The notes below the pieces were generated by a model, which saw nothing but the letters and a program-made list of their open reading frames with translations, had not been told where the DNA came from and ran no database searches. Both the position numbers and the translations under genes were made by a program. Positions 47,992 through 59,135 of a DNA stretch of 64,000 bases are shown piece by piece. Position 1 is the first letter of the stretch, and every line of letters starts with the position of its first letter. Origin of the DNA: Cryptomeria japonica (Eukaryota > Streptophyta > Pinopsida > Cupressales > Cupressaceae); the NCBI RefSeq assembly GCF_030272615.1, contig NC_081405.1, positions 153,777,113-153,841,112 on the forward strand. Direction: 5' to 3'.

Positions 47992-48174
47992 TTCCTTTAC
48001 ATTTTCTTTACTGGAAGTAACGCGTACGGGGTTTTGATAAGTTTTAAGCGCATGCAGGGTACTAGGAATATGGACGTTGGCCTACTGAGGAATTTTAGGG
48101 ACTAAAAGCGTGTACATGGTTCTTGGACATAGTTTTAGTTGCCCAACAACCTCAATGGCCTCAAAAGAAGTTTT
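47992..48174. other. Short unique stretch before the gypsy 5' LTR
   Basis: No coding or repeat was recognised. It separates the microsatellite from the truncated LTR. Confidence 0.4.
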
Positions 48175-48458
48175 AAAGGTCAAGTAATTACGTATGTGTT
48201 AATTTGTGTGTTAAAGGTCGGCAGTTAACTGACCGTTGTCAGTAGTTGGCACTGGGTAACCATGCCAACACCAATATAGTCGTCTTTGTTACCAGTTTGT
48301 GGTACGATAGTAAAGGCTTGATGTTATCTGATGTACTGGCAATGTTATCAATGAGAATACAGTATTGAGTTCATCTATTTGTCTGCATCTGTGTATATTG
48401 TCATATTCTGGTTATCTGCAATACACTAAACACACACTCACACACGTGAGGGAAAACA
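48175..48458 (+). repeat. Gypsy 5' LTR, start eroded
   Basis: It matches 57226-57510 from TCRAGTAATTAYGTATGTG to GTGAGGGAAAACA-type end. The first bases read AAAGG where the 3' LTR has TGTTG, so the left terminus is mutated or truncated. Confidence 0.88.
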
Positions 48459-48475
48459 TCTGGCATCATTGCCTA
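48459..48475 (+). promoter_or_regulatory. Primer-binding-site-like sequence
   Basis: TCTGGCATCATTGCC follows the 5' LTR directly. It resembles the initiator-methionine tRNA site TGGTATCAGAGCC with several changes, so it is a degenerate PBS at best. Confidence 0.45.
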
Positions 48476-48518
48476 AATTAATCTAGAGCACGGGAATATA
48501 CTACATGGCACGTGGATA

Positions 48519-50170
48519 ATGGGACAACCATTGCCTGAAGGGATGAGCGGTAATCCTGACAAAGAGCTTGAAGAACTGTTCGAGGGAGAACTAGCACTTA
48601 CGAAAGATTTCTCTTGCATCCTCCAGGCAGTGATCGAAACACACGTACGAACAGAAGCCACCACCGAGGAAGTTCCAGAGGATGTTGTGTGGAGTGCACT
48701 TGGTATAAGCCCGACGGTAAATCGTTTGATGAGCAACTTGCCCAACCTTCTGGCCCAGACATTTTTGGCTCTTCAAAACCGCAAGGAAGACACCTATCAG
48801 GAGAGATGGCGACAACAAATCCTACGGGAGTTTTATGAGCACCAAAAAGAGGAGCACGATGAAACCGAGCAAGGGGCAAATAATCCCTGAACTGTGTATG
48901 GGGAAGGAGAATAAACAAGAACACCCCCATTGTAATTAGTATGTCAGTGACATACATCGTATACGAGGGATGAATTAATAAAAGTGTTCTTATTAATATG
49001 GTGTCTTGTTCTATTTCATAAGGAGAATTTAGAATTAATGCCCAATCTGCTAAATAAGGAAAAAAATAAAAAGGAATATGTAGGGAACTCTAAAGCTGCC
49101 CAACGAGCATTAATTCTCGAGCAACATGCAGAACGAAGAAGAAGATTCAAGAGGATTGTCAAGGAAGGAAGCAACGGAAATGGTAGTAATGGCTCTGGCG
49201 AGGGCCAAGATTCGGTACTAATTGAAACCACCAAGAAATGGTTGGGGGATTTTTCCCTCATGTTGGAGGAGATCAGTGATGGGAGTACAGTTGATTCGTA
49301 CACACCATTTAGGGGAAACGAGACAAGAAGGGAGAAGGGGACCGAAACCGAGAACATAGAGGTCAGGGATACCAGTGTGACTGAAGCTGTCAGAGGGACA
49401 CAGGGGCATGGTACGAGAAGCAATATGTTTGGCTCGGTGACATCCAATCCTAAAAGTCAAAGTCACGTTCTAGGAACCAACACACCAGTTTTTGGAGGAC
49501 CAACCTCTGGAGGGTCCGGTTCGAGAGGCACAGGCATAGCGCAACCAAGAAGTGTGATGGAAAACAAATAGAAATTGTCAAAGTTCATGGGGTACGGAAA
49601 GGAAGATCTCGTACAACATTGTCGTACATGTGAGACCATTGGTCCGCCAATGGGGTGGTGGACTATGCTGAGTGAGTGCTACAATTTCCAACCACATTGA
49701 GGGGAGTAGCCATCGATTGGCCGACATAGATAAACAAAAGGTGACTACATGGGTTAACTTACAAAAATAATTTCAAGCAGAGTTTCGGCTACTATGAGAC
49801 GATAATGAAATTGTGGCCGAAATCTACAGTACAAAACAAGGCAAAAAGGAGACGGTCTGTGTGTATGGCCGGAGGTTGAAAGAGTTGTTGGGGAAGATGG
49901 ATAGCCAGCCAATAGACGGGCTGAAGAAGAGATGGTTGGTGGAAGGATTGAGGCCTTCCCTTCAGAAAAAAATGAAGATTGTACTGCCCACATCATACAA
50001 GCAAAACTGAGGAAGGTGATTTATGGTGTACTGAATGTAGAACTGACGAGAACATGAAAGGTTCTTGCCCGAAGAAGGCATGTTGTGACATTTTCCAAAT
50101 AATGGGACATTCGACGAAGGAATGCCCATATAATATGAAGAGGAGGAATCAACAAATCCTCTTTACATAA
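48519..50170 (+). pseudogene. Gypsy gag region (degraded)
   Basis: The region has several broken frames. 48519-48890 (MGQPLPEGM start) and 48984-49571 are unassigned N-terminal parts in the same frame. At 49741-50010 a capsid-type gag segment is visible: TTWVNLQK, FQAEFRLL, IAEIYSTKQGKKETV-like and GLRPSLQKKM. Two stops there (TAA after LQK, TGA after RLL) fall where CAA and CGA codons would be expected. A degraded zinc knuckle, CDIFQIMGHSTKEC, with one cysteine replaced, is at about 50080-50125. Structural gag proteins package the RNA; this copy cannot. Confidence 0.65.
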
Positions 50171-50324
50171 GAGCAATCATCAGTGTCTGCAATAGCGGGC
50201 ACGTCCTAGTCCACCAATAACAATGCATCATCTAGCGGGTACCAGAACAACTGGCAGGGAGGAAAAAGCAATAACAATAATAACAATAACAACTGGATCC
50301 AGTATGATGCAAAAGGGCAACCAA

Positions 50325-50400
50325 TGATCCAGTGTAGGTCCTGCAACTAGTGGGGGCACTTCGCTAGAGACTGCACAATGGAAGAAACCCTACAAAAGTT
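50325..50400 (+). pseudogene. Gypsy CCHC zinc knuckle with a stop
   Basis: IQCRSCN-stop-WGHFARDC fits the nucleocapsid pattern CX2CX4HX4C. The TAG (50350-50352) occupies the variable fifth position of the knuckle and would derive from CAG. Confidence 0.75.
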
Positions 50401-50657
50401 GTGTAAGTGGTGTGGACCAGGAGATCAGGACAATGGAACTAGCCAAAATCCGGGGTCAACCTACTAAACATTGAGGGAATGGGGACGGAGGAGCCATTGT
50501 TGGCTCTCACAAGGTCGAAGACAAAGAAAGCCACCTACCCTAATCCACGTACAGAGAAACAACGAACACTAGAGGCGAAATCCCAAGTGGAGAAAGAGAT
50601 GATGGCACAACAGAGGGACACCTACAAGGCGGAAAGTACTTCCCACTCGGAGTAAAA

Positions 50658-51188
50658 GTGAAGGACCTTCTAGAAACAATGCCTCAACTACGTACGACAC
50701 TCTTGCGTTTAGTACAAATAACCGTGCAGAGCCGGATAACCCAAGGTACGGATGTCTCTGGCGGGTCGACAACAAACCCCTTGATCCTGACATCGAACAA
50801 TGGTCGGCATCCAGCAGTCGTGGAAATGGGCATACTCAGGACCATCCTAACGGACACCATTGTAGATGGCAGGTCTGGGGTAAATGTCCTTGTTGAAGAA
50901 ACTTGGAAGAAGCTTGGCAAACCGACACTATGGCCACCAACTTTTAACTTTCTTGGCATGGACCAACATGGGATAAAACCCCTAGGAACGCTTATGGCAC
51001 AACGAGTGATGATCGGAACACAACCATTTGTCCTGGATTTTATGGTGATCCCACTTAAGAAGAAGGGCTATGACCCCATCTTAGGGAGAGGGTGGTTGGT
51101 CAAAGCAAAGGTGAATCACAATTGGAAGAAGAACACTCTCTCCATGGAGAAAGATGGATGGAAGTACGTCATTGACCTCATGAACTAG
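50658..51188 (+). pseudogene. Gypsy aspartic protease region
   Basis: An open stretch of 176 codons contains TIVDGRSGVNVLVEETW, the retropepsin active-site strand (usual form D-S/T-G or DGGSxxN), then LGMDQHGIKPLG and DPILGRGWL. The protease would cut the Gag-Pol polyprotein. The frame is open but joined to broken neighbours, and the active-site glycine position is altered (DGR). Confidence 0.75.
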
Positions 51189-51272
51189 GTAGTCACCGAG
51201 GAGCTCGCTTCGGACTCTGATTCATAAGACTCAAATAGATGGGAGGGGGATTCCTACGAAGGCAGAGACAAG

Positions 51273-52537
51273 ATGGAACCAAATAACAAAGGAGTGTTTG
51301 AACTAGACGGTTGCTTAGAGGATGACATATGCTCATTGAATGGACTCTTCCATTGGCAGATGGAGGATTATGAGTTGTTCCAGTGTAACATGCTCCAAAT
51401 AGAGAAGCCAGAGGAGAACAAGTTCTCGCCAGCATATGGAGAGCACATTGAAGGGGACACTCCCATAAATGAAGCATCGGCACATGAGTTCGACATGGCG
51501 AAACTCATTCAGTATGAGGAGCCTTCCATAAAAGCCACGAACCTCGATGAAGAAGTTGCGCCTAAGAATATTTGGGTAGGTGATGATTGGAATCCTGTAT
51601 TAAAAGCTGTTGCATTTAAAATTTTCATGGAATATAAGGACATGTTTGCATGGACCTATAAAGACTTGAAGGTTGTACCACCAAAACTATGTGTACATCG
51701 GATTCCTTTGGTACCAGGAGTCGTACCTATATGGAAAAGATCCTACAGGATGAACAATAATTATATGGCAAGGGTAAATGACGAGATTGAGCGTATGCTC
51801 AAAGCGAGGATCATTTTTAAGGTGCAAACCAACGAATGGGTATCCCCGAGAGTGATATCCTTGAAGAAAGAGGCCAACCAAATCAAAATCTATGTCGACT
51901 TTAGGTGCCTAAATGCAGTCACTATCAAGGACCCGTTCCCTATACCATTCACCGACACCATTCTGGAGGAACTGGCCGAGCACGAAATATACTCGTTTAT
52001 GGATGGATTTTCTGGGGTTATAACCAGATATCCATCACAAAGGAGGATAATTTGAAGACAACCTTCATGGTGGAAGATGGCATCTATGCATATAACAGAA
52101 TGCCCTTCGGCCTATGCAATGCGCCAACAACCTTTCAAAGAATAATCCTCCATGTCTTTGACAAAATGTCGGTGGGAAACTTCAAGGCTTTCTTAGACGA
52201 CTAGTCAATTTACAACACACAGGATGCACATTTAACGACTCTCGGGGAATGCATGGAAAGATGCAGGAGGGCACGACTAGCACTAAATCCCAAAAAGTGC
52301 AGATTCATGGTCCCTCAAGGGAAGTTACTGGGACACATCGTATGCAAGGCTGGACTAAAAACTGACCCGGACAAGGTTCGGGTGATCGTGGAAATGGAGG
52401 CACCAGCGGACGTCACTGGAGTGAAGTCCTTTCTCGGACACATCGGGTACTATAGGAGATTCATCAAAAAATTCACTCAAGTGTCGTACCCACTGGACAA
52501 ACTTACACAAAGAGGAGAACCGTACGCGTGGGAATGA
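51273..52537 (+). pseudogene. Gypsy reverse transcriptase
   Basis: The open part 51273-52055 has YKDMFAWTYKDL, PVIWKRSYRMN-like and IKIYVDFRCLNAVTIKDPFP, the conserved RT start of gypsy elements. A one-base insertion near 52015 shifts the frame; the RT continues with YNQISITKEDNLKTTFMV, YNRMPFGLCNAPTTFQR and the catalytic box AFLDD (usually YVDD/YIDD), then a TAG. The thumb (LNPKKCRFM, FLGHIGYYRRFIKKF) is in 52253-52537. It cannot give an intact enzyme. Confidence 0.9.
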
Positions 52538-52970
52538 CGCAGGAAGAAGGATTTCAAGAACTGAAGACATGGCTGGTGGGTTCACCAATTCTTACGTACC
52601 CAAACTGGGACAAGGAGTTCCATGTCCATGTGGACACGTTTAGCTTTGCAATCGGTGCCACACTAGCACAAGTTGGGGACCATGGATTGGACCACCTGAT
52701 TTACTTTATGTGTCGGTTGTTGTCAAAGGCCAAAAAGAACTACATCACCATGAAAAGAGAAGCCCTGGGGATGGTGTATTCAGTCCAAAAAATTTGGCAC
52801 TATCGTTTGGCAACACCATTTACATTTTATGTGGACCACCAGGCGTTGATGTACTTGGTGAACAAGTCGATCATCCAAGGATGGATTAGCCAGTGGTTAC
52901 TCCTCCTGCAAGAGTTTACATTGAATATCATTGTCTGACTTGGGAAAATCCATGTGATCGTTGATAAATT
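52528..52970 (+). pseudogene. Gypsy RNase H
   Basis: FHVHVDTFSFAIGATLAQ carries the first aspartate and fits the gypsy RNase H start (DAS usual, DTF here). YITMKREALGMVYSVQKI has the catalytic glutamate and TFYVDHQALMYL the next aspartate. A TGA at 52936-52938 follows LNIIV, where an arginine codon CGA is expected. Confidence 0.88.
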
Positions 52971-54310
52971 GTCAAGGATCAGGTCTAGTGAGTCGGCCGA
53001 GGGAGTCAACAAAGACTTTCTAGATGCTCATCTATTTCAAATTGTTGTCTTGCCTACTTGGTACACCAGCATGGGGGATTACCTTTCAATGTCACAGTTT
53101 CCAAAGGAGATGCCGCCAGGAGAAAGAAGGAAGTTGGTGCTCCGTAGCAAGACATTTCAATTAATCAATGGCCTCTTGTATAAAATGGGACCTGACCAAG
53201 TCCTACGACATTGTGTTGTAGAACAAGAGGTTCAGGACGTCTTGAGGGAAGCACATATGGGGCCGGATACAATTGCCAGGAAAGTGTTGTTGGCAGGACT
53301 TTGGTGGTCGACACTCTGTAATGATTCACGGGAATGGATGATTAGTTGTGATACATGCCAATGGGTTGGAAGGCCAATTAAGAGGGATTTCATGTCGCTC
53401 AACCCATCGCATGCATAGGAGCTATTCGAATGATAGGGGCTAGATTTCATCGGACCCCTAAAGCCAAGTAGAGCACGTCAATGCAGGTACATCGTGGCAA
53501 CGACATAGTATTTAACAAAGTGGGTCGAGGCACGAGCTCTCCCAGATAACTCAGCAATCAACATGACAAAGTTTATCTATGAACAAATCATCACATGATA
53601 TGGAATTCCTATCCAGCTAAAGAGCGATCGGGGGGGCCACTTCATAAACCACACCATCCGGTTGTTAACCACAAAGTTAAAAAAATTTCCACTCCCTATC
53701 AAGCCCCTATTACCCTCGAGCGAATGGCCAAGCCGAGGCAACCAATAAAATAATAGTGTCTCTCATTTATAAGTCGTGTGGGGTTGAAAAAGATGATTTA
53801 GAGGAATGACTACCATCGGTACTCTGGGCTTACCAGACAACATATAAAGTGACCACTGACCAGGCCCCTTTTCAGTTGATATACCAACAAGAAGCCATGG
53901 TGCCAACGAAGTTCATGGTGTCGAGTCTTCGAATTGTCATCGAGAACTAGTTGGGTGACATGGAAAGCCTAAGGGAGAGGTTGTACACTTTGAACAAGTT
54001 GGACGAACAATGAATGATGGCACAATGAGCCAAAGAGGTGGCCCAACAAAGATGGAAGGTTTGGCATGACAAGCATCTTAGGCGAATGAGATTCACTCTG
54101 AAGCAATTAGTGTTGAAATTTAATGGGCAGAACAAAATCAAACCTGGTAAATTTAAAGTACGGTGGCTAGGTCCCTTCAAGGTGTGCAAGGTCAGTGCAA
54201 ACGAAGCAATTAAATTGTCGAGGCTCAACGGGAAGGAGGTGTCAGACGTCGTAAACAGGTCGAAACTAAAATTGTATTACAAGAGGCATTCAAAGGACCC
54301 CACCGGATGA
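52954..54310 (+). pseudogene. Gypsy integrase
   Basis: The N-terminal zinc domain is at 53200-53400 (EAHMGPDTIARK ... MISCDTCQW). The core follows with GLDFIGPL (first Asp), LKSDRGGHF (second Asp; 53615-53640) and ANGQAEATNKI (Glu; about 53730). The C-terminal part at 54038-54310 has KPGKFKVRWLGPFKV. The frame carries at least eight stops and a frameshift near 53670. Most stops can be read as CAG, CGA or TGG codons changed by one transition. Integrase would insert the cDNA; this copy is dead. Confidence 0.85.
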
Positions 54311-54772
54311 GTCAGTTAAAAGTTTTTTTTTTAAAATGAAAAATCTGTATGATCGTACAAAAAATGTCGTACAGTCATACTAAACCAAAAATAAAAAATA
54401 AATCCATACGACTTTACAGAAAAGCAATTATATTTGAAAAAAATATTGTTCTTATAAGATAAGTCTGTACTATTAATCTGTACGTCATGTTGGGGGAAAA
54501 TCCATACAAATCAGTACAACACACATAGACAAGAGCATTCTGTACATACGATGGAGAAAAGAAATCTGCACATTATGAAATATGAATTCTATACAGTAGT
54601 AAATCAAATTCAGCACATCATAAAATGAAATCTGTACGTGCAAAAGGTGAAATCCATAGGACCAAGGAAGGCATTGAGATTAGAGTTTGTGGAATAATTA
54701 ATTGTTAAAGATTGCATACAAAGCCAAGGCCAAAGAAGTTGAGATAAGGTATGAGTTCTGAAAAGGATATAA
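54311..54772 (+). other. Spacer between integrase and the accessory ORF
   Basis: AT-rich, no coding domain. It has repeated GTACGA/TCGTAC and CTGTAC-type words (ATCTGTACG, TCTGTACAT), which may be a degenerate short repeat. Confidence 0.4.
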
Positions 54773-57070
54773 GTGTGCAAGCAGGGTACAAATCCATCGG
54801 TGGAGTTAGGGAGCAGGAAACTGAAGAAGTTAGATTGGAGGAAGCAGTTACAGCAATTCGAGAACTCATTAGGACAACTGTCTAGAAGGAGAAGAATGGT
54901 GGATTTGAGCAATGTCGATAAAACGAAAAAGGTGGTACAACCAGATGAAGGAAAGAAAGCAATGCCAACAAAAATTGCAGCAGAAATAGTTACATTCGAA
55001 GGTTTGAGCAGAAGTGTGTGTCGGGCATGGTGGGTGGTAGCACAAACCCCAGATGACATTGTGTTGAAGACATCATTGTGCAGGGCACATGTGCATTGGG
55101 CTATACAAATACAGAGCTAGGAGTATCAACATTCAAATACCAAGACATGGATATTGTCATTTCCTTCTCACTAGACGCTTTCGCTCAGGTGTTTGGTATT
55201 CCAGATGAGGGAAAGGAGGTGGATAGGAGTGTCACAAAAATGTCAGTCGAGAGGAAGACACAACTTCTATAGCGGATATGCCATAGTGATTTGTCAGTAA
55301 CCAAATGGGGGAGATAACTGCACCGAAGGGTAGGGGTTTGAAGAAATCTTTCATTGTACTAGGAGGGTGGCAGTGTTTGCTCGATGTAATGAAGAGTTGG
55401 CTCACGAGAGCCAACAAGGCATCCAACACGACAGTACCTATGATCGCCTTGATGGATGGATTGCAGAATGGCACGGTGTATAACTGGGCGACGATGCTTT
55501 CAGATAGAATCAATCAATTGTTTACCTTGAAGCACAAGGTGTTCTACATTCCCTTCCACACCATTGGCCTCTTCTTAGATGCAGTACGCACACAGGGGGC
55601 TCTGGAACAGTGGGTATGGAAGTCGAGCAGTAGCATTGACCCCTTACAGCCCTCCATTTTTTATCGGACCCACCTTGACACCTTCACAGGTGTTGGAGAT
55701 GCACAGTCTAGTAAGAAGCGAAGGAGACCAGTCCAGGTGACCATTTTTTAGAGTGAGGCAGATACCACAAAAGAGGTTGATAGTAGCAGTATGGAGTCTA
55801 ATGATGGCTCATCGAGGAACAATGGTAGAGATGATGCATTTTTCCTTATAGGTCGGAGAGAGGTGCAGGAGAGCCCTCGTATGGGGGAGATTACTAACGA
55901 CACGATGAATTTTGGACATATACCTAGAGGATGTTAAGGGATTCTATCTAGTAGGGTCAAGCCCCCAGAGGGAGCCAAGACAAGCCACATCTCTTTACAC
56001 TGATGTTTTTGAGTGTGGATGGCTAGGTGACACCACTCTCACGTACGGGGGTGATAGTTGGTGTCATCTTAGCAATCCCTGTGCTAGGTTTTGGACAGTT
56101 GCATCCTCCACCAGCACAGGTTCCCGCATAGATGCCAACACAAAGGGTTGTAGGGAGTACACCCTCCTCCATGGAACCAGTAGTACAAACCTTGGAGGGA
56201 GGTGCGGACATGGCAGAGGATGACGCCTCTATGGATACATGGTTGGGTCACTATGTAACTCCCCCCTGACGCCAGTAGGACCACCGCTCGTATCCCCATG
56301 ACCACCTTTGAAGGCTATTGTGGACATGGAGAGGGATAGTTCTTCTCCCCAACAAGAGAACACCATGACACTACATGAGATAGAGGGGTTGGGAGAGGAG
56401 GCCCATCAGCTAGATCTATAGACTGGGGACCCTGCGGAGAGCCATCCCAGTGGGATGGGCTAGTTTTTAGCCGAGGTGGAGGTATGTGCTCGGCGGTGGG
56501 CGACTTCAGCGCAAGAGCGAAGTCTCAGCCCGCCAGCCTTAGAGGGTCTCCTTGCATTTTCCATAGGGGGTTGCATGGAGGCGTTTGGGCGATATTTTGA
56601 GGATAGGGGTTAGCTTGAGGTTGAGCTTCTTGTGATGTTGGAGGAGTGGCAATGCTCAGGGGTGGCTGGAGAGAGTGGGATGCAGCCCCTACTTAGGTGA
56701 TTCAAATAGTCTATTCGAGATGGTTATTATCAGCTTAGGTAGACTCAACACAGTGCATCGACGATGTGGGTGGCCTCCCTGGCAACTCGAGCAAAGTTGG
56801 CCACCCGTGTTCCACTTCTTGAGTTGGAGCTTTCTCATAAGTGAGCTAGGGCCAGGAGCCTAGAGGAGGAGTTGTCTCGGGTGAAGACAAAGTTGGTAGC
56901 TACCATGGGTGAGCGAGCATTGTTGGAGACCCGACTCACTTCTGCCTTGGATGAGCTTTACGGGAAACAGAAGGAGCTTATGGAGGTTTTCCATATGGTG
57001 AAGTGGTCTAGGGAGCAGTAATTGATCGTCGAGAGGTATCTTCTCTATCGTACATAGCAAGTGTACCAAC
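54773..57070 (+). pseudogene. Gypsy accessory ORF after integrase (degraded)
   Basis: Broken frames on the sense strand encode an extra protein. 55078-55272 has ISFSLDAFAQVFGIPDEGK. 55305-55751 has MDGLQNGTVYNWATMLSDR and KVFYIPFHTIGLFLDAV. 56640-57060 has a coiled-coil-like RARSLEEELSRVKTKLVATM and LYGKQKELMEVF. Order and key residues (small-residue/IP motif, G-xx-W-A-xx-L/I-xx-L, K-x-F-Y/H-x-P/S, then coiled coil) match the ORF at 31838-35037. Such ORFs downstream of integrase are known in several plant gypsy groups; the function is not established. Confidence 0.6.
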
Positions 57071-57210
57071 TGTGGGAGAATATGGCAACCACACCAACGG
57101 GCCCTTCTTCATCAGGGACGCCCTCTATACCCCCTTCGTCTTGAGTTTCTTTTCTTGTATATGTTACATCATTCCCATTTTGGTTGTATGTCATCCAGAG
57201 ATGACCCTTC

Positions 57211-57225
57211 TTTTTGGGGGGATGA
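57211..57225 (+). promoter_or_regulatory. Gypsy polypurine tract
   Basis: TTTTTGGGGGGATGA directly precedes the TGTTG start of the 3' LTR, the position where plus-strand synthesis is primed. Confidence 0.7.
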
Positions 57226-57510
57226 TGTTGTCGAGTAATTATGTATGTGTTAATTTGTGTGTTAAAGGTAACCAGTTAACTGATGTTTGCTAGCAATTGG
57301 CACCGAGTAACTGTGCCGACACCTATATAGTCATCCTTGTTTCCAGTTTCTGGTATGATAGTACATGCTTGATGTTATCCGATGTATTGGCACATGTTAT
57401 CAATGAGTATGCAGTATTGAGTTCATCTATTTGTCTGCATCTGTGTATATTGTCATATTATGGTTATTTGCAATGCACTAAACACACACTCACACCCATG
57501 AGGGAAAACA
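57226..57510 (+). repeat. Gypsy 3' LTR
   Basis: 285 bp from TGTTGTCGAG to GGGAAAACA. It matches 48175-48458. The CA end abuts the LINE copy CACCTTTTG at 57511. Confidence 0.9.
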
Positions 57511-57912
57511 CACCTTTTGTTGTCTCTTTGCCAGGATTAAACCCCCCTCTTCATCTGAAACAATATGAGGAATAACCTTTTCTAATCTCAGTGATATTGC
57601 TTTAGAGAAGATTTTGTATATGGTGTTACAAAGAGAGATGGGTCTAAAATCTGTAAAAGAATATGAAATTGACTTTTTAGGAATAAGTGCAAAGAAGGTA
57701 GTGTTCATTTCCTTAAGAATGGATTTGTTTCTTCTAGACTCCTCCAAGGCCAACCAAATCTCTCGTGCCATAAAATCCCATCCCTTTTGGAAGAAAGAAG
57801 TGATGAAGCCATCTTGGTCTGGCGCTTTGTCAAGGGGCATGAAACATGGAACAATACTTTCTCCTCCCACCTCTTTCATCACTATATTTTATTTACCCAT
57901 CTCATTATATAC
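57511..57912 (-). mobile_element. LINE fragment, duplicate of 47508-47909
   Basis: 402 bp, about 95% identical by eye to the 5' part of the minus-strand LINE at 47508-47909. It encodes the same RT N-terminal region (FTDFRPISLCNTIYKIFSKA). It is cut on the left by the gypsy 3' LTR and on the right by the LTR starting at 57913. Confidence 0.9.
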
Positions 57913-59120
57913 TGTAAAGTGGAAAATCGAACCCTAGGTGTTCCCCCACTCCGAGGAGAGAGAAAGGAGGTCACTAGGATTGACGGTTTTCACTTAGGAG
58001 AGACTTTACATTCAAAAGAGGGGTTGAAACTCACAAGATCCAATCCCACACAATGCAAGATTGAATTCTAAATGAGTTTCAAGGGTTGAGACAGCAAGGA
58101 TACCCTCTTTTGTAAAGAATGTAGATAAAAGGATTGAACTAGGAGTGTATGTAAAAGTAGGAAAGATTCGCTTGTAGACGGAGTTAGAGACACGGGATGA
58201 AGCTATGGACCTGAAATTAGCAGTAAAATGTCGAGATGATGCTGTCCTGCAAGTTTGAGCGAAAGTTGACGGGACGATGGTGCCCGGAGTGCACACGGTC
58301 CTCCGAAAAATCCACGAAACGAAGGGGGATCTGTTCGTCTCTGCACAAGGATTCCAGATCTTCAATTACAGCTGCATACCTACAACCTACACACAAAAAA
58401 GAGAGGACGATTGAGGGGTTAGGGATTAGGGGTTTGCCTTCAGGTCAAACCCCAGTTTTGGAATTAACCAAGAAATGAGAATGTTGTAAATGTAAATGTT
58501 TGTAATGTAATCAAGTACTGATACCTTGTTGTAAGAATGTTTGTATTCTTACATGCGAAGGTGTAAATGATGTTGTATGTTGTATGTTGTGTGTTGTAGG
58601 TGATCTCCTCTTCAATGGTTGAATCCTTGTCTTGAATGCAACACCTAGCCTTGAATGGAAACCTAGAATGCTCAATTGCTTGAAGGAATGCTTGAACGTT
58701 TGAATGTTTGAATGTTTTAGTGTTTCCCTATCGCTTCTGCCTCTTGCACACATATGTTTTTCCTCCTCTTTTTCTGGGAGGGGAAATGTAGTTTATATAC
58801 TTGTCAATTAGGGTTAGGAGACTAATTTTTCCGACCTTAGGCCGACCTAGGAGCATTATTTTCCAAATTGCAAACTCGAAGACCCGATGCCCAACAAGAG
58901 ACCGGGCCCAAAATAGGGCCAGGGACCAGGGCGCTGGGCACCATGGTCCCACCTCTCGAGACAGCAGGGTGCAAGGAGGATCAAGCCAAGGTGCAGAAAG
59001 ATGCAGTTTTTGATGTCGTAAACAGGTTTCGGGGTCTCCATTCAGGTTCAACGTTGCACCGCCATCGTGAAGACCCAAATGCAGTTGAAATTACAAGTGT
59101 CACAATTTTACGACACTACA
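57913..59120 (-). repeat. 3' LTR of the gag-protease element
   Basis: On the minus strand it begins TGTAGTGTCG (59120) and ends CCACTTTACA (57913), with TGTA...TACA termini. A TATA box TATATAAAC lies on the minus strand near 58799-58791. Near 58921-58951 there is a palindrome GGACCA...TGGTCC. Length is 1,208 bp. Confidence 0.75.
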
Positions 59121-59135
59121 TTTAGCCCCCACTTT
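59121..59135 (-). promoter_or_regulatory. Polypurine tract of the gag-protease element
   Basis: On the minus strand AAAGTGGGGGCTAAA directly precedes the LTR start TGTAGTG. This is a typical gypsy plus-strand primer and fixes the orientation and LTR boundary. Confidence 0.8.

Larger units (their letters stand above)
48175..57510 (+). mobile_element. Ty3/gypsy retrotransposon with accessory ORF, degraded
   Basis: A 9.3-kb LTR retrotransposon with two LTRs (48175-48458, 57226-57510), a PBS-like site, gag, protease, RT, RNase H, integrase and an extra ORF before the polypurine tract. The RT-RNase H-IN order makes it Ty3/gypsy (Metaviridae-like). By eye the LTRs are about 87% identical, so the insertion is old; many stops and frameshifts agree. 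The 3' LTR keeps the TGTTG start but the 5' LTR lacks it. The right flank is the LINE copy at 57511; no target duplication is visible on the left. Confidence 0.9.

Noticed and set aside
47611-48105. A 164-codon + strand frame across the CT microsatellite
   Set aside because: It is antisense to LINE RT coding and its Ser/Leu run is the translated (CT)n repeat.
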